DNA of 64,000 nucleotides from Beroe forskalii (Eukaryota; Ctenophora; Nuda; Beroida; Beroidae), in contig WFMF01000245.1 in assembly GCA_011033025.1 (NCBI GenBank), positions 124,001 through 188,000 on the forward strand, given 5' to 3'. A program made the position numbers and the translations under genes. Shown piece after piece: positions 10,546 to 23,179 of this stretch (the first letter of the stretch is position 1; each line of letters begins with the position of its first letter). Below the pieces are notes generated by a model. The model was not told the DNA's origin. It searched no databases and saw only the letters and a list, made by a program, of their open reading frames with translations.

Positions 10546-13500
10546 TTATCCGGAACTTTTTAACCTAGGGTCCTTGTTCTTCGTTAAACTCGGCATTTCT
10601 GTGATGGGCTTCACTCCGCCACTGAAGCTCGGCGGGGGCCGAAGCGCCAAAGTCCGACGATACAGCGGCGATTTCGTGCAGGGGCTCTTAGGACTCCTCC
10701 CGTCGCTGGTTTCGCTGCTCGACGACATTTTCCGCTTCCGACCGTCGTCGGAGAGCGGCGAGGGCGAGCAGATGAAGTCCTCGGAGGAGCGCCGTGCCGC
10801 TTGTCGCTTGTTGATGAGCGCCTGGTCGAGGTTGTAGAGCTCCGTGTGGAAGTGCTTGACGTGGGAGGGAGTGTGGGGGTGCTCCGGGTCCCGCAGGTGC
10901 TGGAGGGCCCCGGACAGGGGGAAGAACATCCTGTGCGTGCCCTGGATGTCGAACTCCTTCTCCTCACTCAGGATCTGGGAGTTAGAAGGTCAGAAGGGGT
11001 TAGGGGAGTTGGAATGACTTAGGAGCTTGGGGCTAGAAGAAGTTAGGACCAGGGAAGTTAGAAAGGGTTTAAGGAACTGAGGTTTAGAAGGGAGTATATG
11101 ATCCAAGCCGAACTATGAGAATGTTGAAAACTTAAGTTTTAAAGCATTCTGAGATTTTTGAAATTCATCGAACAAATTATTTGACTCTGTGCCGGGATTA
11201 AACTCTCATCTGTCTAGACACGCACCAGCTGAGGGATGCTACACCAAGCACTTTTCTCACCTGACAGAGACACACAGTAAATCGGGTGTTGTTATCGTCC
11301 ACGAATGTGATGGGTTTGATGATCGGATGAGGCCGGACGTTGAACCCCGCTTGTTTGAGCACCGCCTGGCAAGCTAGTGGCACAGCCTCCTCGATGGCCA
11401 TGTCAGGTATCCTGGCAGTGGGCATTTCCCAGTACATGGGCGAGCTGTGGGCGTGGGAGCCCCAGTAGTCCAGGCACTGCCGACACTTCTCCGCGATCTC
11501 TGCGGAGATGAGTGCGAAGCTGTCAGTGAACTGGTCGCTCCATGCCGTGTTGGTGGGGATGGCCTGGAACAGGGCCTGGAGCTTGTCCGGCTCGTTGCAC
11601 ACCTCCAGCACCTTGATCACCTCACTCCGTTCCATCTTGTTAATGAGGCATGTCAGGGTGGTCAGCACTGTGCCGTACTTGTCTGTTCCGTCTGTGTCTA
11701 CGAGGGGCTTCAGCAAGCGCAGAAACCTCCTGGGGGATCAGGTGTCAGTGACTTGGACATGTGCCAAAAAACTACTGGGGGACCGGGTGTCAGTCTCTTG
11801 GAAATGTGCCAAAAACTCCTGGGGGAATGGGAGATCGCGTGTCAGTCACTAGGACATGTGCCAAAAACTCCTGGGGACCTGGTGTCAGTCACTTGGACAT
11901 GTACCAAAAACTCCTGGGGGACCGAGTGTCAGTCACTTGTACATGTGCCAAAAACTTCTGGGGGAATGGGAGATCGCGTGTCAGTCACTAGGACATGTGC
12001 CAAAAACTCCTGGGGGACCGGGTGTCAGTCACTTGGACATGTGCGTAAAACTCCTGGGGACCGGGTGTCAGTCACTTGGAAGTTGGACATGTGCCAAAAA
12101 CTCCTGGGTGTCAGTCGCTTGGACATGTGCCAAAAACTCCTGAAGGACTGGGTGTCAGTCACTTGGACATGTGCCAAAAACTCCTGGGGGACCGGGTGTC
12201 AGTCACTTGGACATGTGCCTAAAACTCCTGGGGACCGGGTGTCCGTCACTTGGAAGTTGAAAATGTGCCAAAACTCCTGGGTGTCAGTCGCTTGGACATG
12301 TGCCAAAAACTCCTGAAGGACTGGGTGTCAGTCACTTGGACATGTGCCAAAAACTCCTGGGGGACTGGGTGTCAGTCACTTGGACATGTGCCTAAAACTC
12401 CTGGGGACCGGGTGTCAGTCACTTGGAAGTTGGACATGTGCCAAAAACTCCTGGGTGTCAGTCTCTTGGACATGTGCCAAAACCTCCTGGGGGACCGGGT
12501 GTCAGTCACTTGGACATGTGCCAAAAGCTCCTGGGGACCATGAGAATTGTGCTTGAGTGTTATGATGAGCCAAGAACTGCGTGAGCTTGTAATGTGCATT
12601 GGACAATGTGTACATTGTAATATGTGCAACTTCAATTCCTGTCTCCGCGGTATTACATTTTAAAGGGGTAGTATACTCCAGGAAAAGTGCCTTTTCTTAT
12701 TGTCCAATTTACTAACTAATACTGTGATGATAACTTGTGTGAAATCCCTATGTTTCTATGTGCCTCCAATCGCGAGATATCGCACCTTTATGTTATGGCG
12801 CGATGACGTCACTCTCGCATCAGGCCACAAACTTGCGCTATGAACGCTATGTAAAGTACTGCATATTCCACAATACCTTCACCACTATTAGTTAAGCACA
12901 TTGAATTTTTTTGTTCCATTTTTTTGTGTATGAGATTAGAATTATGAATTATCATTTTACCACTTCATTAATGCTATTGATTGCCCATTAATTGGACAAT
13001 TACTTTGTTATAAGGTGTAATTTGAATAAGTCGGACTTGGTTTATGATTGATGCCATTCGAATATTCCAATGTTGTAGCGTAATATTTGTTGCTGGACAG
13101 TGGGTCTAGTCATATTTCACAGGACAGATGTACTCCGAACATTTTTTTTAATGAAAATGAATAATTATGTATGTTTCCTCATGTTGATCATATTAGATAT
13201 GTAGATAAAAATACACAGATGATCAGTATTTATTAAGAATGAAATTGATAGCGTAACCACCAATGTGTCACAACAACATCCAATCTAAATAGCTTTAGTA
13301 CAGATCAAACTGTTTTCTGAAGAAATAACCTTGAATATTCAGAATATCCAACAATGAACTGATCAATATAACGTTGGTACTTGGTGTACTGCAGAATGAA
13401 GCTTGATATTCACATTTGAAATTCCTCAACATGATATTTCAATATGCTACATCTGAGATGATGGCTGATGCTACTCACTCTCACTACTGGTCCCTATCAC

Positions 13501-16276
13501 ATACGACAATCGATATTTAAAAAGGAGCTAGGACCAATCTCTATGTAACATTCGACCAGAAGTTTTGAGTTTCACTCTCGTTGCTTCATTACAATTTACA
13601 TCACTCCATCTGCAATCGCCCATCTACCCATAACAAGTCATATCTTTCCCATCACCACACCATTTTTGATTTTCCCACTCTTCATGCCCTACTCTATTGA
13701 TATGCTTTGCCTACTAGTAGTACAAGTGCTCAGGAAATTTCACCTCTGGAAATTTCACATCACGTCACTTCACTTCGTAATATTTCACTTTCAGGCAAAC
13801 ACTAGCGTCTGGGTTTTTAGGGTGAGGGCCTGGGCCCTGGGTTAGAATTAAGGCGTTCTTGATTCCATGCAGACTTGGTGATGAGGAGTAATAATCATGT
13901 CACACAAGAATAGAAATATGTATCATCTATCACTCCTCTTGCCACAAAGAATAAAAACTATGCTCATGCTACACTCAATCAATACCGACCAATCAACTGA
14001 ATGTTACAAGTGCACCATTGTCCAGTTAATATACTGAATTGAGGCACATGCCAGCGCCCGTTGGGCGTTTTCAATCAATCAATCAAAATACTCCCACAGT
14101 CGGAAGAAAGTCCCATTCTTCTCAGTCTATGCCATTAAATCTGTAACACATCCACTCTAGATTTCACTTATCCTCAGGAGGAAAGAAGGTGTCCCATCTC
14201 CATATACTGACAATACTGTTATAGCGAGAGCAACTCAATGTAACAGGATTATCTTATAATCAATCACGATTCACGATATTATTATCACGTTAATAAGGAT
14301 TCAAAGCTAAGATGTCACCATGAAATTTATTACAAATTTTACGGATAAGCATTTTCGATCAAAATAATAAAAATTCAACAATTTCACCTGAATTAACACC
14401 TATTACACACAACAATACCATTGCTCACACGTATTGTAACACGGCGCAGCAACACGTTGATGCGAGAGTGACGTCATTGTACTAAAATCTTTAAACCGTA
14501 ATAACTCGCGATCTAATTAAGATAGAGGCATGGGGATTTCACTGTTGTACAACATGCAAGGTGAGAAGTGATAAAATCATAATTATTTGAATGTTATGGG
14601 AAGTCGATTCTATAGTATACTACCCCTTTAAGGGGGGGGGTTCAACCCAAATTTTTTGGAAAACACGTTTCTGAGATAATGGTTGACCCAAAAGGTACAC
14701 CACGTGGGCCAACTTTTGGCCGGGTTTGGTACCCCAGACCCACTGGCGCCGCCTTCGTGGCGCCATGCCCAAATATGGGCCTAAAATGGGCATATTTTTC
14801 AAAAAGCGACTTGGACGGGATCTGAGGTGCGCAATGGATAGATAATGGTCCCCTGAGTAATCATAAAAATTTGAAGTCGATATCTCAAAAAAATGGCCGA
14901 ATTGTGGCCGAAAAACGTATGCCCATATATGGGCATACGCACGTCGCGCAAGCCTTTTTTGGCCCATATCTCGGCCAAATATCAATATTTTGAATGAAAC
15001 CAACTTTATTCGATAGATAGCATTGGTTTTATAAAATGGCCATTTTCTCTCACAAAACCTAAAATCGCCATTTTCTGGGGTTGATTGCTACTAAAATGGC
15101 CATTTGAGGTCCAAAAAACCTCTAAAAACCACAAAATCGCCATTTCTCGGCTTGCGGTTTTGCGAAAATCAAACATTACATTTTCGCTACTCCTCCGCCA
15201 TTTTTAATATTTTTGAAAACCGCAAAACCGAGAAAAAAAATGGCGATTTTGTGGTTTTTAGAGGTTTTTGACCTCAAATGGCCATTTTAGTAGCAATCAA
15301 CCCCATATACTTGCAGAGAATACATAAACCAATGCTATCTATCGAATAAAGTTGGTTTCATTCAAAAAATATTGATATTTGGGCAAGTTATGGGCTAAAA
15401 TAAGCGCGTATGCCCATATATGGGCATACGTTTTTCGGCCATAACTCGTCCATTTTTTGAGATATCGACTTCAAATTTTTCATGGTAACTCAGGGGACCA
15501 TTATCTATCGATTGCACACCTCAGATCTCGTCCAAGTCGCTTTTGAAAAAAATATGCCCATTTTAGGCCCATATTTTGGGCATGGCGCCACGGCGGCGCC
15601 AGTGGGTCTGGGGTACCAAACCCGGCCAAAAGTTGGCCCACGTGGTGTACCTTTTGGGTCAACCATTATCTCAGAAACGTGTTTTCCAAAAAATTTGGGT
15701 TGAACCCCCCCCCTTAAGAAAAGCACTATTTAAAGAAAATTGACTAAATTCTATTCTTTATGTTGGTCTCACTATTGTTTAACTTTTTATATATTGTACT
15801 GACTTGCATTGTTTTTAATAATAGCTTCAATAACTTTGTGATACGTTAATTTGCATCACAAAATTTCCGAATTTCCAAAATTTCCTTTATTCGCATTTTC
15901 GTTGTACACATCAAAATAGTAATGGTATGAAAATTTAAACGCCCATCCCTCGTGTTGAAATTTCACCACCGTTATGTCTTGGTAAATTTATGCAAAATTA
16001 TGCAAAGTGTGAAAACTGAAAACTCTTATCGTCACATCTGTATTGTTTGTTTCCTTACGTTTTATGAATGAAATATATCATCAAGAGGACGCTCTCGCTC
16101 TACGTTTTGTGCTTCATCACCACGAAAACGTTATTTCCTTGCGTTTGGGTTCTACCTGAGGGGTGCTGAGAAGGGGGCGTGTTTGAGGAGGTACTCAGGG
16201 CGGCGTTTCTCCCCTCGCTTGTAGACCAGGGCCTGCACCACTGTCGGTCCTTTGTCTGGAAACGAGGTGGAGAGCT
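10546..16276 (-). CDS. Unrecognised split gene, three 3'-terminal exons
   Basis: Three minus-strand exons join in one frame with GT-AG borders. The first is 16156-16276, containing FPDKGPTVVQALVYKRGEKR. The second is 11261-11729, containing TCLINKMERSEVIKVLEVC and AWSDQFTDSFALISAEIAEK. The third is 10546-10974, containing ILSEEKEFDIQGTHRMFFPL and ending in KDPRLKSSG before the stop. Phases agree: the first border splits an Arg codon and the second is phase 0. The middle exon reads as amphipathic helices, suggesting a helical-repeat fold. The last exon turns Ser/Pro/Lys-rich and disordered, with a possible basic nuclear-type stretch (GRKRKMSSSS). About 340 residues are covered; 5' exons were not found and probably lie beyond 16.3 kb. 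The first of the two introns is 4.4 kb and contains a splice-site array and two transposons. I do not recognise the family. Confidence 0.75.
11730..12540. repeat. 44-bp tandem array carrying a 3' splice site in each unit
   Basis: About 18 units based on GTGTCAGTCACTTGGACATG, then TGCCAAAAACTCCTGGGGGA. On the minus (sense) strand each unit reads CCCCCAG|GAGTTTTT, a copy of the acceptor used by the neighbouring exon, which begins GAGGTTTCTGC at 11729. Some units are shorter and two contain an insert with GGGAGATCGC. The array starts at the very base where the exon begins. Confidence 0.9.
12664..14627. mobile_element. Non-autonomous DNA transposon with TTAA flanks (piggyBac-like), 1.96 kb
   Basis: The ends are the inverted repeats AAAGGGGTAGTATACT and AGTATACTACCCCTTT, flanked by TTAA at 12660-12663 and 14628-14631. 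Similarity of the two ends continues imperfectly for about 170 bp (GTGAAATCCC, ATCGCGAG and TGACGTCACTCTCGCAT on both arms). There is no transposase ORF. TTAA target duplication is the hallmark of piggyBac and a few other superfamilies; assignment to piggyBac is inference. Confidence 0.8.
14632..15713. mobile_element. Foldback (long inverted-repeat) transposon, TTAA flanks, short form
   Basis: The element starts with a G-run and TTCAACCCAAATTTTTTGG and ends with the reverse complement; TTAA lies at 14628-14631 and 15714-15717. The arms are about 500 bp each and nearly identical, so the whole element can fold into one hairpin. It shares its left TTAA with the element before it. A longer relative is at 30974-32278. 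No coding capacity was seen. Confidence 0.85.
15720..16155. other. Intron sequence with nothing recognisable
   Basis: AT-rich remainder of the first intron of the split gene, between the foldback element and the exon at 16156-16276. No repeat or exon was seen. Confidence 0.5.
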
Positions 16277-16407
16277 CTGAAATTTGGAAATGTCAGACGA
16301 CTAGATATTTTCTAAATTTGAGAGGTGTCAGACGACTAGGTGTTTTATTTTTGGGAGGTGTCAGACAACTTAATGTTTCTATTTGGGAGGTTTCAGACGA
16401 CAAGGTA

Positions 16408-16591
16408 CCTTAACACTCATAAAAACTGCATCACGTAATTGGTGCGCACGAAAAGATGTGCGCACTTAATTAGTGCGAGTTTAATTGAACAAAACATTAT
16501 GTGAACACAATCTTAATTGGTGCGCACTTAATTAGTGCGAGTCTATCATAAACGCTGTTATTAAGTGACGCAGTTCTTGAGTGTTCTGAAG
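16408..16591. mobile_element. Small MITE, TA flanks, 184 bp
   Basis: The ends CCTTAACACTCATAAAAACT and (reverse complement) CTTCAGAACACTCAAGAACT are flanked by TA at 16406-16407 and 16592-16593. Inside are paired GGTGCGCAC and TTAATTAGTGCGA words. It is a smaller relative of the 537-bp element at 50135, which shares GCATCACGTAATT and GTGCG words. TA duplication fits the Tc1/mariner group. Confidence 0.7.
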
Positions 16592-16599
16592 TATCTTCC

Positions 16600-19500
16600 A
16601 TAATCCAAATTCTGCCATTTCTCAGTCTCATAAAATTTCATTTAAAAGTACCATTTGCTATACGGAGCCCATGTTGTTTCCAATAATACCACCCTTCGTA
16701 CAGCCACAATCAATCTCTGAGTATTGGCCCTTATATTTTTGTTTTCATTTGTTTAGTTTCATATTCATCACTCTTCGAGTTGAGGATCATCTGTTAGATG
16801 ATGCAATTGCCTACAATAGCATCAAAACTCAAGACTTGTAGGCGATATAATAAGAATTTAAGTTAACCATGGCATTGAATGAGATTTAGTGCTATTTGAT
16901 CACTGTAATTTTCCGAACTGATGCTCCCTGTTTTGGCTGGTCACATCGTAGTCTGTTTCAGAAATTCAGAAAATATCGTCCACCCCATTTCACCATCACA
17001 TGCAGATTTCAGCTTAATCCCCAAGAGGAGTGCGGGGTACGAAAGTTTTAGAGCATTTTATTTAATGCAATACAACCATTGGTCCATGTCCATTGTCCCA
17101 CCCTCACCGCACCGTGTATTGCTTATGAAACGGAGCCTGAAATTAGACCAAATATGGCATAATAGGAGAGAGCTGACCATGCGAGAGAGTGAGAGAGAAA
17201 GAGAGGTTATAATGCACTCCCCCACTTTCTTGAGACACAAGCCTGATTTGTTGAGCGTTCTGTGCGTGTGTCGATAACCGGTGCTCAAATTAATTTCATT
17301 TTGATAATGCTGGAACAATTTCAAAATCTAGTGCATTAAGTGTTATTCGAACAATTTTCTGTTCAAATTAACAATTTCTCTTCAAATTCCATTCATTTTT
17401 TCTCATTTATCAGTGGCAATTCGATGCCGTTGACAGTCAAATATTTTTCAGCACCTACCTTTTATTCTATCTCTGATAAGTAATTCATTTCTGCTAGTGT
17501 ACTATCCGTTACAAAAGTATTTGTTTAGGCTGCTAAGAAGACCAGAAGAACAGACGTCACCCTGACGATGGAACCATATGCTGGGTGCTAACAAGAAAAA
17601 CCAGCGTGACGTGAGTTTTTTAAATTTCGAATGTGTAGTGTCATTTATTTGATTCTTGGTGTCTTTCAGTGTGTTGTTTAGGAGTTTAAAAAGTGTTTTG
17701 AAAACAAAATATTTGCTGTGCATGAAGAATCAAACGGTTGTGTAAATTCTCGAATAATAGCATTCTACAAATAGCAGGTTTCAAGCAATATTTCAATGTT
17801 CATTCTTGTGTGGCTGAAATATTTTCTATAAAAATATATTTGTCAAGTCAGCATGTCAAGGGTCATGAGATTGCTGCCCCACCCCCACTTTTGTCACCGT
17901 TAGTTGGTTGGTGGTTTCAGAGGGGTTATTGGGGTTCTAAAATTGGTTCTCCCGCCACCAGGGCTCTATCACTGAACCTCGCGGGGGCTGCGCCCCCAGT
18001 GCCACTTTTTGCGCATGTCAAAATATTGTACCCTTACTGGCCAATCAAAATATCCTAAAATTGTGTTTTCCAAATTACAGTAAGGCCTGAACCTCCCAAT
18101 ATTCTCATTGAAGGGGCCAGCCTTCCAAAAGTCCCAAGAAAATTTCCAGCGGTGTAAGCCCCACCTTGGTTTTTCTTCACCAAAGTCTGAATATTAAATC
18201 TATAGGAACCACATCATTCATCTTTAATTAGGCTGATATGAAACAAGGTTTCGGTTGTAAAAGAGTGATATTCCATGATTCTAGGGCTCTAAAATTTGAG
18301 TTTTATTTTCAGGAAAATTATATGGATCTTAGTTTTGAAATGCATCCCCTCCCAAACATAATTCAAGAGAGCCCCAGCTAGCAAGAAAACACCTGAAATG
18401 GCATAAAAACTCAGTAAAGTCAATGTCATGTTTTCATCTCACTGTTTTCATCTCACTGTTTTCATCACACTGTTTTTCACATGTTATTGTTCCCGGTCCC
18501 TCCCCATAGTACTTGAATTTTGTCTGAACCAAAACCCTTTCAAACCTAAAAATATTCGTCTCCCTTTTAAGGGGGGGGGGATGAAGCTTTCCCCCACCTG
18601 TCAGCATCACTACGCCCCCTTTCCACATATTATGACAGCCCTCTCTCCCTTTGGCTGTTGACGTTATATGGCTTCCTAACGGACAGGCTACATGCTAAAA
18701 ACACTGTTGAATAGCATCCCTATGATGGCACACTCAGTGCATGTTCTAACTTCCTAGGCTGTAAAACGTGTATGGAACAATACACTTTGGTACTCAAAGG
18801 TCATTTAGGAATGGAAATCAGCAAAATGTCGATGGCATATTAATTAATTGAACAATCTACGTATTGTACAGGATTCGTATATTATTGTGAGTGGTCAAGT
18901 TGACAGTCAATAGTCATGGTGTTTGTTTGGTGAACATCAGTTACCGTGGTGACTAGAACTTTTCAACTTTCAACGAGGCGTATTACGCCGCAATTTAGTT
19001 GTATTTTTAGCACGCAGATGTGCTACTTGTTTTTCAAAAATGTGTTTTCCATGTATGTTTTCTATGGAAAGTACAGTGTCCATTTGCGCGCAAAAAGCAC
19101 AACTCATGCGCGGCGCAAAACGCCGCGCTTCAAAAGGTCGAGATATCACTCTTAAGATTTTGAAGTTTCCAATTTCCATGTTGATTTAATGTTGTGGTGC
19201 GTGGCTGACTTTGGTGTGCTTCATGCCATCATCCAAGTTCATAATGTTACCTGATTCGTGTATACTCATTCTGTCTTTTACAATAGACAATGCACATGTT
19301 GTACAATGTACATTGTACAATGTACATTGTATATTGTACAATGCACATGAACAATGTACATTTTACATTGTACAATTAAGGTTTGTGATTTACGTCAAAT
19401 ATTACACATGAATCATAATATGCACCACTTTATAATATGCTAAATATGCTGAATAAAATGTCCTGTACTAACACGAGCTGTTTCGTAATATGTGAACGGT

Positions 19501-21080
19501 CCCTTGCTATTTATAGTGGGAATACTGAAGTGTTATCAGCATGAAAATACTGAAGTGCTATCAGCATGAGCATCGTTTAAGACAGACCTGGTGCACGAAG
19601 TTGTTTGTAGAAATTGGGGTTATCCAAGTTTGCATAAGATTAAGTAATCTGGGGCTGGATCTCTCGCAAATCCATCCCCCATTTGTAGTACGTTATTAGT
19701 AGTGAGGCTGATGTCCAAAGTGAGGCTGATGAAATATTCAAAGGGAAAATCTATAGACGAGGATGTAATCTGGATTTGTGTTGAGAAACACACTTTTTAT
19801 AGACCAACTGTATTTGAGACAATAGCTGCTCGTACAATAACTGATCACTACATCTTGCATGAGCATGAATAATCGGTTGCTTTTGAAAGCGAGCACTGAG
19901 CAGCCAGGCTTCTGCCGATTGAGAGCATTATGGAATAATGATCGAAACAAATATTGTGTAGTTTTAATAGACCATGATCAATAGTTCAGCTTGCCACATG
20001 GTTGGGAACGAAGGGAGCCTCTCCAAGTTTGGAAGGTCGAGCTGTGTTCTTCTGAGACTCTGGATACTACGTTGGAATTCTCCTCAATATGTTATTGCCC
20101 CTCCTATCTTGAAGCAATTTCATTGGTGGTAACGCTGTAGCATAGTCCTCCACTGATAACTCTGGTGATTTACAAAGGAGGATAATTCCCGGAAAGAGGC
20201 AGAGAATTTCTCTGAATTCTGACTAGTTTAAGTGGCAGCAGTGCTTCACAAACTACAACTCCTCGCGATTGACTTGTTTTCCCAAATTATGATCAATGAT
20301 CCCTTGACAGTAGTACTAACCCCTGGGGCTGCTCGAAACTGAGAGCAGGGTACAAAACATGCATGGTTTAGGGATTTGACTGCACAATACTGGAGTACCT
20401 ACTAGCTTAAAAGTTCCATGTTTTCCAGTAGGTGAGTTTATTGTCAGTCTTTTTGTAACTGTATTGGCGCTTCTTACTTCAATGCTTCACCCCTCAGCGT
20501 TTTAGGAACCGTTCAAGGTTAAAATCACTTATCAGCAACTGAAACTCATGTCGGAGGTTTCTTGAGTTCTGCTGTTCACAGTTCTGATAATGGGTATTTT
20601 GGGCGATGACTGAAGAATTGCTACCCTGAGATTCTGTAATCAGATGCCCTCAATGAGAAGAACTGTAAGCGATATGTTACCATCACAACTCTGCACATTT
20701 CATTATAATATTGAGTACATGAACATTGACGAGAGTATGTGCAGTAGAATTCTGTCTATATTTCATTAGTTTCTCTACACATTTGCAGTGTGCCATTACA
20801 CGATTTTTTTCATCGGGGGGGGATGCGGAGGCTTGCGAGAATTATGGGACCATGACCGCAAGGGGGCGAGTGTACTGTGTAGTACATTGTACAATACACA
20901 TAGGAGTGTACTTTATTGCACTGTTTCAAAAACTGTTTGTCTATCTCACCTGTTCTAGAACACATTTTCCTAATTGGTGCATAATTTGGGCACTGTGCAT
21001 GCTGTTAATTTCATTTCTTTTTCCCCTAAATATATGTCATGCTCCATTTTATGCAAGAAATTTTAAAATATGAGAATAAT
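16600..21080. other. Gene-poor region with simple repeats
   Basis: No supported gene. Notable pieces are a GA-rich run at about 17182-17205, a G-run preceded by TTTTAA at about 18565-18580, and a block at 19280-19380 made of repeated and mutually complementary TACAATGTACATTGTA words. Confidence 0.5.
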
Positions 21081-21084
21081 AATA

Positions 21085-21290
21085 TTACTAGCAGGCCCGT
21101 TGGGGCATTGGGGCTGCAAAAACGCATCTCACTCGGCGCTGCTACACAGCACCTCTTTTGAAAAATTTTCAACGCTTCCATTCAAAGTGTTTGGATATTT
21201 TTTACCAATTTACCGCAGCAAAAAAATTTCAATCAAATTTAGAACAAAAGTTATGAGCAATTTTATGAAGGAGCAGGATGAAAAGTAGTC
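21085..21290 (+). repeat. Dispersed repeat with GGCCCGTTGGGC head, diverged copy
   Basis: It contains GCAGGCCCGTTGGGGC, CTCACTCGGCGCTGCTAC and ACAAAAGTTATGAGCAA, matching parts of the copies at 21868 and 22868. The copy is older or truncated. Confidence 0.55.
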
Positions 21291-21760
21291 CTTTGGTTAA
21301 TCTTAGTCGTGCTAAATCATATGAGTTTTCGTCCGTTTTTATTGCAAGATGATTTTGATTCTGACATTTTATTCTCCTACTGACATTGGACAATTTTGTT
21401 TTTCCATTGATCCAGGCGAGGACCGGTCTCCATGATCTGCTTTACACCTATGTTCAACTCGATTAAATTGAACACTTTTGAAAACCTTGAAATGCCCTTA
21501 AGCGTCAATTTCATAACTACAGTTATCACCGACTCAGCTTCAATTGTAGACCAATCTCTGCCTAAGCTTTTTTAAATCAATGCATCTGCATTATCCTCCG
21601 TTATTCAAGTTATGCCCATTCTCCATCTTGAATTTGATCTTGAATTTGAAGTTAAGGAAACGTCAAAAATTTTCAAAAACTACAGCACAGCATTTAAAAG
21701 TAGTTGCGTAACAGAAAGCACTCGCATAGAACTGATTATAATCTGCACGTGCAACAATTG

Positions 21761-21774
21761 GTTTCCATAGCAAC
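21761..21774. promoter_or_regulatory. RFX X-box consensus match
   Basis: GTTTCCATAGCAAC fits the symmetrical X-box (two half-sites around AT) bound by RFX factors at ciliary genes. No promoter or exon is evident beside it, and it lies just before a dispersed repeat, so function is doubtful. Confidence 0.25.
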
Positions 21775-21867
21775 GGTACCATTATGCGCATCTTAACCTT
21801 CGTTTTCCTTGATATTCTCTTGGCAAGCTCAAATTTAAACTGTGCGCCCGCACATACATAATTCACG

Positions 21868-22225
21868 TGCTCTTACGAAATTATATATAAGATTTGTGGG
21901 GCCGTTAGGCCATCTAATACACAGCTCTGCACTAAAAGCTCGCAAATTTCAACCAATGCGATTCAAATCAAATAAAAAATTTTACCGCATCAAAAAATTC
22001 CGATCCGTTCAAAAGTTATTAGAGATCGCGCAACGTAATCAAAACACCATTAACAGAAATGAGCGCGCGCGCAATTCTCCGTGCACGTGTCACCATGGTT
22101 ACCCGCACAAATCGTAATGCGCGCGCGTTCCGAAGATGTTTCCGCCGTTACGACAAACAACAGAGGTTGCGAAATTATATAAGAGACTAGAAGGCCCGTT
22201 GGGCCTTCTAGGTCACAGGAAAAGG
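21868..22225 (+). repeat. Dispersed repeat, copy with both AATTATATAAGA borders
   Basis: It begins near CGAAATTATATATAAGA and ends near GCGAAATTATATAAGAGA, a possible target duplication or internal direct repeat. The middle (about 22000-22190) is almost identical to 22970-23160, sharing ATTAGAGATCGCGCAACGTA and GTCACCATGGTTACCCGCAC. A GAAGGCCCGTTGGGCCTTCT palindrome follows at about 22190. Confidence 0.65.
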
Positions 22226-22481
22226 CATAGCATAAGCATTAAGCAAAGTGTAATGATTTGTGGTCATGTCACTGAATCACGGAACATGAATCAAATCGAA
22301 TTCAGAAATCATCAATATTCAATGGCAAATTGAATGAGTTGAGTATAAAGTAATTCAGTGATAAACAATCAATTCAACTTCACAATGTGATTCCATGGCC
22401 AAACGTTGAATTCAATGCCGTTCAATGCTCTACGTGCAAAATCTTCCATTAGGTATTGCTAATTCTTTGGAGTACATCGCC

Positions 22482-22555
22482 GCGATGGCCGAGTGGTCTA
22501 AGGTATCTAGTTCAAGCGAGGTTATTGTGGGTTCGAATCAGTGCCGGGAAGACTT
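22482..22555 (+). pseudogene. tRNA-like sequence (tRNA-Leu/Ser type), degenerate
   Basis: An A-box TGGCCGAGTGG and a B-box GGGTTCGAATC are spaced as in a class II tRNA, with an anticodon-like TTCAAG between. The variable arm is missing, and the 3' end does not pair with the 5' GCCGCGA. It is either a tRNA pseudogene or the head of a tRNA-derived SINE. Confidence 0.5.
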
Positions 22556-22867
22556 TTACTTAGTGACAAATTTTACAATTTTGGCTCTGCTTCATGAAAA
22601 AAGTCATTCTGACTCGAAATGACATCATAAAAGTCCGTCTGATGCTGCTTAAAGCCTTTTACAAATACATCAGTAGAAATTCTAATCTGGTGACCAAAAA
22701 CTAAGACAAATACGACGCAAATAACGGACATCTTAACATTAGACTTAAACCAGCCACTTTTGAAATAAAATTCAGTCGGCTAGCCACTAAAAATTTTAAT
22801 GCCACTGGATCAGCAAGCCTCTGAAAACACAATAATTTGTGAAAAATCACAGAATGTCTACTTCAAA

Positions 22868-23175
22868 GCTCACTCGGCGCTGCTACGCAGCACCTCGTTC
22901 GCAAATTTCAAAAACCACAATTCAAATCGACCAAGTACATGAAAAAATTTTACCGCATCAAAAAACTCCGATCCGTTCAAAAGTTATATTAGAGATCGCG
23001 CAACGTAATCAAAACACCATTAACAGAAATGAGCGCGCGCGCAATTCTCCGTGCACGTGTCACCATGGTTACCCGCACAAATCGTAATGCGCGCGCGTTC
23101 CGAAGATGTTTCCGCCGTTACGCACAAACAAAAAACAGAGGTTGCGAAATTATATTAGAGATTACAAACTCCTAA
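22868..23175 (+). repeat. Dispersed repeat, second near-identical copy
   Basis: Same family as 21868-22225. The segment from the CGATCCGTTCAAAAGTTAT word to the final AACAGAGGTTGCGAAATTAT is nearly unchanged, implying recent spread or local duplication. Confidence 0.65.
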
Positions 23176-23179
23176 CAAC

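Noticed and set aside
11447-12316. Plus-strand open frame of 289 codons
   Set aside because: It runs antisense to a supported exon and then through the 44-bp array; the protein is a low-quality repeat.
18565-18600. Another foldback end (TTTTAA plus G-run)
   Set aside because: The G-run is not followed by TTCAACCC and no inverted partner is visible.
22482-22555. Functional tRNA-Leu gene
   Set aside because: A and B boxes are present, but the variable arm is absent and the acceptor stem does not pair.
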